Positions 46,884-55,704 of a DNA stretch of 64,000 bases are shown one piece after another. The stretch lies in assembly GCA_011317545.1 (NCBI GenBank), contig WUJK01000001.1, forward strand, positions 3,887,001-3,951,000, written 5' to 3'. The stretch's first letter is position 1. Each line of letters begins with the position of its first letter. The notes under the pieces were generated by a model, which was given only the letters and a program-made list of their open reading frames with translations, did not search any database and had not been told where the DNA came from. Origin of the DNA: Coniella vitis (lineage: Eukaryota; Ascomycota; Sordariomycetes; Diaporthales; Schizoparmaceae). The position numbers and the translations under genes were made by a program.

Positions 46884-48099
46884 TTACTCATTGCAGTAGT
46901 CATGTATATAGCCCTGGAGTTGCCAGAGCAGGCGAGTTGCTTCGGTAGTGCGTTTTCCCCTCAAGAGCAAGGCGGTAGCGTCGCGTAGAAATGGCTGTTC
47001 GTCCCGTAATCTCTCTATGTTTTCTGAACCGAGTAGTAGCGGCAGGTTGAAGACCGGTAGAGAATATCCTGTTCCCGTCAGCACCATCTCGTACGGATCC
47101 CAGTCGTCGTCCAATGATATGATGCAGTTCGTTCGCCTGGACTCCTCTGACAGACGCAAAGTCTCAAAGTCGCCCTTTTTGAGGTAGTGTCTGTTGCTCT
47201 CTTCGGTCATTCGCGCCAAGTATGACAGTTGGCTGATGATATCACGGTGCATTTGGGCCAGGATGACTTGATCCATATCCTGGCGCCAAGTTGCACCCCG
47301 AATAATTTTCGCAACACTTGGGTTAGCTGCGAATCTCATCCAACCAGAGGGATATTTGCCCCTTTTATTGAAGAATTCGAGCAATAAATCCTGCCTCATC
47401 AGCGCGTGGGCTGGCGCAAAGAACTTGGCTGGTTTGTTCGACGAAGCGGCTACTGTATCTTGTGAGCCTCCGTCCAAGCCCGAATTGCTGTCTGCCATTT
47501 GACTCTCGTTGATGCTTGTCTCGGCTTCAACAGCATCACTGGTTTCCGCCGCGTCCGCTTGAGGCGGCGGTCGATAATTTGATGGAATCCACCACTGGTG
47601 ACCCCCAACTGGCTCCCTCACGAGGCCAAAGTCTTGCAGAAAGGATTTAGGGAGGCGAGCCCTCGTTACGTGGCATGACCTCACAGACTGTGCGAGCATT
47701 TGTGCTGTTTGATAAATTAACCAATGGCCCTGGAGTAGACTGGACGGCGAACCATGCTGGTCTTTACCTACCGAAAGGGTTGTCATCCACTTTGCGTTGG
47801 AATGCATTGTATCTGGTTTTGTCGGGCGCTTGCTTGGGGATAGCACGCCTTCTGGCTGTGCGCCATTTCGGGTCCAGCAACGGTGATATGGGCAATTCGC
47901 CGGCGACTGTGTCAATTGTTTTTGTTTCGGCATCAACCTCTGCCCACTCATCGTATCCGAGACTGTCGATGGAGCGAACAGCATGAACAGATGGCCCACT
48001 CGATTCGTCTTTTGCTGCTTTGGCCGAGTAAAATCTTGAAGAGCAAGGAAGACAAATCCTGCTGCCAAGTGAGCCACTGCATAGAGAGACGCGCTGCAT
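46884..48099 (-). CDS. Predicted mitochondrial protein of unknown function
   Basis: Two exons (48099-47772 and 47704-46884) give 382 aa. The first 30 residues, starting MQRVSLCSGSLGSRICLPC and ending in RFYSAKAAK, are basic, hydroxylated and lack acids, with a plausible RFYS cleavage site: a mitochondrial targeting peptide. The 67-nt intron was placed so that NPF joins AQMLAQSVRSCHVT and RLPKSFLQDFGLV, which matches a layout I recall for ascomycete proteins of the form NPxAxxLATPVRxC..RLPxxFLQDF; other AG sites give poorer or frame-shifted joins. Conserved-looking blocks are GGHQWWIP, AHALMRQDLLLEFF and YPSGWMRFA. I cannot name the function. It stands head to head with clpP, also mitochondrial. 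Confidence 0.8.
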
Positions 48100-48458
48100 C
48101 GTTTTGAATGTCTAATGTGCAAAACCCGGGACAGCGAGGCGCAACCCTGAGGTTGAATTTCGAGGATGGTTTCTAAATGCTGGTAGGTTTTCTATAGGCC
48201 CATGCTGCTGGGGTCTCGGAGCGAGATTCGCGTCCTTTTCAGCCGCGCCAAGGGACTCCCGCCCGGGGGCTCCACAGCGCCTTGCTACAGGGGCATCTTC
48301 CGGGCCGGCAGACAAGTACATGCTGACTGACCGCAAGACGTCACCTCCGACTTCTCTTTGTCTTGTGCGCCTTGCAAGCCGGACCTCGCACCGGCCCTGT
48401 CTCCATCCATACCCGTCCGACCACGTCGACAGCTACAGACTTGTCGCGTGGCGCAACG
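48100..48458. promoter_or_regulatory. Bidirectional promoter region, mitochondrial protein gene / clpP
   Basis: Only 359 bp separate the two divergent start codons. The spacer must hold both promoters and leaders. A CGTGCG or heat-shock element could not be identified with confidence. Confidence 0.5.
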
Positions 48459-49419
48459 ATGAACACCCAACGCGCAGCATGGCGCCTGCTCCAAAGAGGC
48501 GTCGTAGGGACACATGCGCGTAGTTTCTCCCAATTCTCAGGTCGCGGTGGTGGGCCTACAGCCTCCATTCCGATGCCGTACATCACCGAAGTTACTGTAT
48601 GATCCTGGCCAAACCTAATGCGTCCATCTTCTACCTACTGATGAATCTAGTCTGGAGGTTGGAGGACATGTGAGTGTGGCAGTGTCCCTGGTGGCAAGCG
48701 GCTATGGATTAGGTTCTAGCTGACTTGCTCATGCAGCCGACATATTCTCCAAGTTATTGCAGGTAAGTCACAATCATCTCTTGCACTGCACAGTCCCAAA
48801 GAATAGAATGCGACACGCAAAGTAACTAACAGGTTGTTTTTTATTCGTTCAGGAGCGTATAGTATGCCTCAATGGGCCCATAGACGATACTGTTTCCGCC
48901 GCTATTGTCGCACAACTTCTCTGGCTCGAGTCCGATGCCCCCGAGAAGCCCATCACCATGTACATCAACTCGCCAGGAGGTGAAATCAGTTCTGGGCTAG
49001 CCATTTACGATACCATGAGCTACATCCAGTCGCCCGTGTCGACAGTCTGCGTCGGCGCAGCCGCCAGCATGGCCGCTATCCTATTGCTGGGTGGTGAGGC
49101 AGGCAAGAGATACGCGCTACAACATAGCTCCATCATGGTGCACCAGCCTCTAGGTGGTACCAAAGGTCAGGCCTCAGATATTCTCATCTATGCGAACCAG
49201 ATACAGAGGATACGCGGCCAGGTGAACGACATTGTGCGGAAACATCTCAATGGAGCGCTCGGCCATGAAAAATACGATATCCAAGCTATCAATGATATGA
49301 TGGAGCGGGACAAGTACCTGACGGCGGGCGAAGCCAAGGAGGCTGGCATTATTGACAAGATATTGCTTAAACGGCCATCGTCCGGGGAGAAAAAAGATGG
49401 TGATGAAGGTTCTAATTGA
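48459..49419 (+). CDS. clpP: Mitochondrial ATP-dependent Clp protease proteolytic subunit
   Basis: Serine protease that forms the double-heptamer chamber of ClpXP in the mitochondrial matrix. Four exons: 48459-48596, 48651-48669 (19 nt), 48737-48762 (26 nt) and 48853-49419, giving 249 aa. The joined micro-exons encode SGGWRTSDIFSKLLQ, exactly the segment that precedes ERIVCLNGPIDD in ClpP proteins, which supports this splicing. Introns are 54, 67 and 90 nt. The N-terminus (RAAWRLLQRGVVGTHARSFS) is a mitochondrial presequence. The catalytic triad is Ser133 in GAAASMAA, His158 in IMVHQP and Asp214 in MERDKYL; the Ser-His distance of 25 matches bacterial and human ClpP. There is a loop about 7 residues longer than in the human protein between His and Asp. 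The C-terminal tail (EKKDGDEGSN) is acidic. Confidence 0.93.
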
Positions 49420-50396
49420 AGTCTCACGAATTTGTCTCTTGCGACATCGCTTTGGGGACGGTTGCCATCTTCCACTGCCAACCTTCATGCTCGAAGTAGG
49501 GAATTGTGTTATAGAATATTTTCCCGCTGCCCCCAGAATGACGATCCTGACGTCGTTGAACATTCAACATCCATGTGAGAGACAATATTTAAACACAATT
49601 TTCTTAGCACTGGACGATGATATACTTAACCATTCGTATACTGACCATTTACTGTATTAGCCTTGGAGCATACATAGTGCCAGCTTGTATGCCCTTAGAT
49701 CTGCTATGAATGTAGGCGCAGTGAGGAGATCGCATTAAACGTGTCAGTCATGATTGTGACGTCGCGAGGCTTCGTGGATGGCCTCTTGACAACGGTACTA
49801 TGTAGATCGGCACATCACAGTCTGTCCACCCAGTACACTAGATAGCAAAACAGTTTATAATAAAGACGCAATTCAATGAGGGAATCTGATAAGAACCTTG
49901 GAAGTATCGATTTTGACGAGCTAGACCGGAAGGAGCGCCGCAGCAACCCAGTGCGTCTTACATAATATACCGTTGCATCGGCTGCTTGCGCGGTAGACGG
50001 CGCAGCAAATCAGAGGCCTAATCGACTTGCTGACCAGTCTTGGGGAGAATGTGGGGGAGCAGGGGTGCCTGTAGTGTGCCACGGTCGGGGCCGATCTCGC
50101 AGAGAAAGTTCCCAGGCCGCCGTTAGGGAAGGCGCCTCGACCCTGACAAGCTTCGAGGCTGGCTCTTTTTGGTGAGCTCTGGTTTGTCCCTGTGATCTTC
50201 CCTGTGACCTGCTGGATGCCACCAAAAAAACGTCGAGCGAAAGAAAACGCGCCCGACCTGAGTCTTTGTTACCTCAAAGCACACCTTGCCAGGACTTCTC
50301 CACCCCGGCATGTCGAATTGAAGCCTCGACATATCCCATTGTCTTCCATCTTCTGTTTCAATTGCCTCTCCACTCTCAACCCCCTTCTTCACAACA
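49420..50396. other. Intergenic region between clpP and ILV3
   Basis: This holds the 3' flank of clpP and the promoter of ILV3. Motif copies lie at about 49,669 (TACATAGTG) and 49,797 (GTACTATGTAG). The leader just before 50,397 is pyrimidine-rich and ends in ACAACAATG. No gene is supported. Confidence 0.55.
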
Positions 50397-52280
50397 ATGA
50401 CTCTGCCCTCGCTGCTAAGAGCTCGGGCGCCGCGGGCCTTGGCCGCTAGCCGCGCTCTGGCGTCGAGTAGCCATGCGTAGGTCTTGGCCCCTTTCAATTG
50501 GACCTGAATTGTTTCTGACAAGCGATTTTCTCAATGTAGCCGTCTGCTGTCGACAACCAGTGCCCGCTATGCCGACGAGAAGCTCAACAAGGTGTCCGCC
50601 TGCATCACACAGCCCAAGTCGCAGGGTGCCTCGCAAGCCATGTTGTACGCAACAGGCTTGACCGAGGAGGATATGAACAAGGCACAGGTTGGTATCTCGT
50701 CGGTGTGGTACGAGGGCAACCCGTGCAACATGCATCTGATGGACCTTTCCAACCTGGTTAAAGAGTCGGTGGCCAAGGCAAACCTGGTACCCTACCGCTT
50801 CAACACAATTGGTGTGTCGGACGGTATCAGCATGGGTACCACTGGTATGCGCTACTCGCTGCAGAGCCGAGAGATTATCGCAGATAGTATCGAGACCGTT
50901 ATGCAGGGCCAGTGGTACGACGGAAATGTCTCACTGCCCGGCTGTGACAAGAACATGCCCGGTGTTCTGATTGCACAAGGTCGTGTTAACAGACCCAGTA
51001 TCATGGTTTATGGTGGAAGTATCAAGCCTGGCTGCTCCAAGCTTGGCGGCGAGTCGCTGGACATTGTCTCGGCTTTCCAGGCATATGGACAGTACATTAC
51101 TGGCCAAATCACTGAGGAGGAGCGGTTCGATATTATCCGCAACGCGTGCCCTGGCGCTGGCGCCTGTGGAGGCATGTACACGGCCAACACAATGGGCAGC
51201 TCGGCTGAGATCCTCGGTATGACCCTGCCCGGTAGCAGCAGTTTCCCGGCCGAGAGCCCCGAGAAGCGTGCCGAGTGTGAGGCTGTAGGCCCTGCCATGC
51301 GGAATCTGCTCAAGGAGGACATCCGCCCCAGTGACATCATGACTCGCCAGGCTTTTGAGAATGCCATGGTCCTCATCAGCATTCTGGGCGGCAGCACCAA
51401 CGCTGTGCTGCACCTGATTCCCATTGCCGAGGCTGTTGGCGTCAAGCTTACCATTGACGACTTCCAGGCCGTCTCGGACCGCACACCTCTGCTTGCCGAC
51501 CTCAAGCCATCTGGCAAGTACGTTTTTGAGGACTTGTTCCACATTGGCGGCATTCCCGCTCTCATCAAGTTCCTGCTCAAGGAGGGCCTCATCGATGGCT
51601 CGGGCATGACCGTCACGGGTAAGACGCTCAAGCAAAACGTCGACGAGTTCAAGGCATTCCCTGAGGACCAGCCCATTATCCGCCCACTTAACAACCCCAT
51701 CAAGCCCACCGGTCACATCCAGATCCTGCGCGGTTCCCTCGCACCCGGCGGTTCCGTGGCCAAGATCACTGGCAAGGAGGGTCTGGTATTCAAGGGCAAG
51801 GCCAAGGTCTACGACGCCGAAGACCTGTTCATCGAGGCGCTGGAGCGTGGTGAGATCAAGCAGGGCGAGAAGACGGTCGTCATCATCCGTTACGAGGGCC
51901 CCAAGGGCGGTCCCGGCATGCCCGAGATGTTGAAGCCTAGCTCCGCCATCATGGGCGCAGGTCTGGGCCAGGACGTTGCCCTGATGACGGATGGCAGATT
52001 CTCGGGCGGCAGCCACGGTTTCATCATTGGACACATTGTGCCTGAGGCTATGGAGGGTGGCCCTATTGCTCTGGTGCAGGACGGCGACTCCATTGTGATT
52101 GACGCCGAGAAGAGGGTGATTGACCTGCAAGTTTCGGACGAGGAGCTGCAGCAGAGGAAGGAAAAGTGGGTGAAGCCGCAGCCCAGGGTGCTGAGGGGAA
52201 CGCTGGCCAAATATGCCTCGCTGGTGAGCGATGCCAGCAAGGGATGTGTCACAGATGACAAGCTTTCGACCATGTCGTAA
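50397..52280 (+). CDS. ILV3: Dihydroxy-acid dehydratase
   Basis: Mitochondrial Fe-S enzyme that dehydrates 2,3-dihydroxy-isovalerate and 2,3-dihydroxy-3-methylvalerate in valine and isoleucine synthesis. Exon 1 (50397-50476) encodes an Arg/Ala/Ser presequence (LLRARAPRALAASRA); a 63-nt GT-AG intron follows and exon 2 runs 50540-52280, giving 606 aa against 585 in yeast. The three cluster cysteines are visible in GNPCNMHL, GCDKNMPG and GACGGMYTANTMG. Other family blocks are ISMGTTGMRYSL, LGGSTNAVLHL and TDGRFSGGSHGF. Codon third positions are strongly C/G, consistent with high expression. A long open frame on the opposite strand is a consequence of this bias. Convergent with the acyltransferase at 52784. 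Confidence 0.97.
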
Positions 52281-52783
52281 ATGTTGGGCTTTTTTCAACG
52301 GAAGGGGACTGACTGGAGGAGGGAAGTTTGGGACCAGGGCGCGGAAGGGCTGCGCTAGTGTGGATACAGAGACAGAAGCAGAAAACCGCTTTCTCTACCG
52401 GTAGATACCAGATGCTATATTGGATTACATAAAATGGCGTAATGTAAGATTGTTTTCACCTTCACGTTTCGTCTTGCACATGCACATTTGTATCAATAAG
52501 GTTGGTCATTTCTTCCATTGAACGGCTGTATCGCAAGACATCAGGTGTCTACCTTTCTCCAATAGGACCATATGCAGAGTTGAGCTGAATGAAACCTTCC
52601 CGAACCCCCAGGGATCGCACGCAAAATCGATCAGTGATCACAACAACAGGAATTCCCGAAAGTGTCTGATGAAAAATACGAAACAAACACGCCAAGCAAT
52701 GCTAAACAACCTTCAAAGTTTTCCCATGCCCCCCTCCCAATCCTTCATCTCTCCAGTATCTGTCTCGTGTGTCTCGTTGCCTT
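52281..52783. other. Convergent intergenic region ILV3 / LOA1-like gene
   Basis: 503 bp between two stop codons, holding both 3' untranslated regions. No structure was noticed. Confidence 0.55.
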
Positions 52784-53897
52784 TCACTTCTTTTTCCAAG
52801 CTTCCACAAATTTGGCCTTGTCCTCCACCGTCAGTCCAACTCTCTTATTCCTACCCAAGCGTGCCAGGTTCTCAGCAACCCTGTCGAGGACCCGCTGCTC
52901 TTCGAAGGTCACAAGCCCGTCCTCATCCTCCTCGTCGCTGGTTTCCGCAGTGTTTGTTCTGGCACGCAGGCCTTGCCTCGCACCTCCAATTCCACTCGCC
53001 TCGCCCATCCCGTCAATCATGCCAGCCGTGTTGTAAACCGCATCGGCAATGCGGATTCTCATGACATGCGTCGGCCGGCTGAGAAGTTTCCAAAGGAACG
53101 TGAACCAAGCGCCAGGCACTGGCGTCGCGATATCAGGCGAGGTGTACCGGATGCTGACGGGAAAGATCTTGACGTTGCCCGGCACGGTGAGCAGCGAAGG
53201 GCTAAAAGGGAGGATTCCCTGGCCGTTGGTCGTGGCGCATTCGGGAAAGACAGCAATGACGCGACGCGGATTGGCGGCGATGAGGTCTGCAATCGTGGTG
53301 AGGCTTGCTGCGGACGAGGGCGGGGGCGCGGTGCGGAGCTGCGCGGGGCTCAAGGCGTGCCAGATGGCGCCAAAGAGGCCGACGCGGGTGACTTTGCGGG
53401 TGCGCGGGTAGCTGATGGTGAAGATAGGGTCGAAGACGGCGGCGAGGTAGACGGCGTCGACGGGGGAGGTCAGATTGGCGGCGATAACGGAGGCGGGCGG
53501 GGCACCAGGCATGCGCTCGGGGGGTTGCTGCGAGAGGGAGCCGCGCTTGACGCCGTCGAGCTGGAGGTCGCCCCAGATGATCCAGGGGATGCCGAGGAAG
53601 CCCCAGGTGAGGAGCTTTTGCAGGGCCTGGGGCAGGAAGGGGATGTTGGCAGCGAGGAGAAAGTAGAAGGCTGTATATGCGAGGAGAAAGGGTAGGCGGA
53701 AGGCGAAGAGGCTGATGTGGAGCAGCTTGGCGGCGGCGGAGGAGGAGGAGGTATGTGGCATGAACGGAGAGACGCCAGAGCCTGTGGTACACAGAGAGAA
53801 GAAGTCAGCAAGACGAGGCCGAGACGATAACCAGGTAGAGGAGAGCTTTTGGTCTGGTGTACGTGCCTCGATCACGAAACTGGGAAAACTTCTCCAT
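52784..53897 (-). CDS. LOA1: LOA1/Vps66-like lysophospholipid acyltransferase
   Basis: Membrane acyltransferase of the PlsC/LPLAT family; the yeast counterpart LOA1 makes phosphatidic acid from lysophosphatidic acid with oleoyl-CoA at the endoplasmic reticulum and lipid droplets. Exon 1 is only 31 nt (53897-53867) and exon 2 runs 53781-52784, giving 342 aa. The join MEKFSQFRDRG-SGVSPF restores the N-terminus typical of this group, but it needs a GC-AG intron (donor CGAG|GCACGT; branch GCTGAC; 85 nt). A GT donor nine bases upstream also keeps frame but deletes DRG-type residues. Hydrophobic segments lie at about 31-58 and 66-80. Block III is FPECATTNGQGILPF (189 on). At the HX4D site the sequence is NLTSPVD, with Leu114 where His is expected. 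The C-terminal 60 residues are acidic then basic. Confidence 0.8.
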
Positions 53898-55704
53898 TGT
53901 CGGCGGTGTTGGCACGTAGTGCGATGTGAAGGTATGCAGGAAGGAGGTGCGGGTGTGCTTGTTTATAGGGTTTGAGAGTCGTCACGCCAAACTGATACAG
54001 ACTGCTAGAGGTGTCATAACAGCCCGTGGAGTGGACACATAGCAGCTCACTCTGGCAGGAGAGGCAGTTCCAAGATGCACAGAAAGGGCGGATGTGGGAT
54101 GCGGTGAGATAGAGCTGGTGGTGAGAGGAAGCTGATGGGGTCATCCACAGCCCACAAGTGTCCAAAGGCCTGAAAACCCACTTTGCCATGTGAAGAAAAA
54201 TGGAGAGCGAGGGGCAGGGATACAGGGGGTTTGGGGCTTGGGGGTCTTGGCCCTTAGCACTGCAGAGAGTGACGCTGTGTAATGGTCTGCTTGGGAAATT
54301 GAGACAAGCCTGACAAGGTAACTTTGCCATAACTATGATGAATCTTGCACGCGTATGGGATAGTAAACACATTTCTTCATGGCCCATCCCGAGACATATC
54401 GCGGCTCCAGTCAAGGACACCGTCACGGGCTGGTCAGATGTCTGACAATACGGCGCAGTTACTCTTTGAGCAGAAGCGGCATATTTACACGGTTTGGATT
54501 CTTCTTGGAGATGGAATGACCCCGAGTCTGGCAGATTCTGCGAAGACTTCGACTCTCCATCATGGCTGGTCATGGCTGGTCGTACTATGTATACTACGTA
54601 TACGAGTGTGATCTGTGTGCTTACAACAGTCTTATGACTGTCTGCTGTCCCAACTAGCGGGGAATAGGAACGTTCGGCTATGGGTGAAGTTTGTGTGAAC
54701 GCTCATAAGACAAGGCGTAGCACTTGGGACAAACAATAGCCACAGCAGCAGCACATACCTACTATCTGCAGGTGCTTGAGATAGGAAGTAGGCGACTATC
54801 GTCATGTGTAATACACGGTAATCCTGAGTTTCCGTTCAAGAACACAATCCCAACTAGCCAGGGCACACAATATCCAGCAGCAGCAGCCCTAGCAGGGATC
54901 GAGCCCCCGACCAGCCAGGTACACTGACATTTTGATTGATCAACCCCCTCATGAGAGCAGGTTTGGCGGATGAAACAGGAATTGGAGAGGCTGGGCGATG
55001 AGAAGCAGTGTGATGAAATGGAACGTGGGGTGCCTGAGTGCGTCGGTGATGGGCTTGATGAGGAGGGATGGAGGGGTGGGTGACTTGGAAGACGCGGGCG
55101 CTCGGACCATGTGCTGCTTGGATGATTTAGGGCTATGGGCTTGGTACTCTGTACTATGAACACTGGAGGACCTGTACTAGTAGAGCCTGTAGAGCACTTT
55201 GCACGCTGGCAGAGCTGGTTGCCGCGCAACGGAGTCAGTAAATACAGAACTCGGGCTTGTCAGGCTGCCGGGGCACATCGACTCAAATCCTCTCTGCCAA
55301 ACCAGTCAACATCCCGGCCACCCACACCATCCCGCGTCTGCACCTGCACCTGCATCTGCACCAGCCACCACCGCGCAGCAGCAACCGCCCTTCCGACCTT
55401 GCTAGGCCACCGACACTTTAGCTATTGCTCTGCGCATGCCGACTGCCTTCGACAGCGCGTGGACTTGCGACTTGCGACTTGCGACTCCACTTCTCGAACT
55501 GGGGCCAATTCCAATTCCCTCGACCAGCCGCGCTTCAATGCTGCTGCTGCAACCTCTTTAAACAACCCTGGACCTGTCCCGCTCGCTCTTCTCGCCGCCG
55601 TGTCTCCTCTTGCAGCATCTCTATCTGGAGCGTCGCTCCTCGCCTCCTTGATCCTCGTCCGCGCTGTCCTGCCCCACCACCACATTGCTAGCTCGCGATA
55701 CACC
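53898..55704. other. Divergent intergenic region, LOA1-like gene / kinesin
   Basis: This holds two promoters. One motif copy (GTACTATGTATACTACGTATAC) lies at about 54,582. From about 55,250 to 55,704 the sense strand is C-rich with CTGCACC repeats near 55,338-55,362 and ACTTGCG repeats near 55,465-55,486, resembling the kinesin leader. Open frames of up to 359 codons cross this region but carry no recognisable protein. Confidence 0.5.

Noticed and set aside
50931..52298. A 455-codon open frame on the minus strand opposite ILV3
   Set aside because: It is the mirror of a highly biased, GC-ending coding sequence; the plus strand is unmistakably dihydroxy-acid dehydratase.
52769..53695. A 308-codon plus-strand frame, Gly/Asp/Glu-rich
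   Set aside because: It is antisense to the LOA1-like gene and is an artefact of its composition.
53872..54573. A 233-codon minus-strand frame overlapping the start of the LOA1-like gene
   Set aside because: It overlaps the first exon out of frame, is Cys/His/Ser-rich without domain structure and lacks codon bias.
54870..54930. A B-box-like sequence GGGATCGAGCCC suggesting a tRNA
   Set aside because: The T stem has a mismatch, and no acceptor stem, A box or anticodon arm can be placed around it on either strand.
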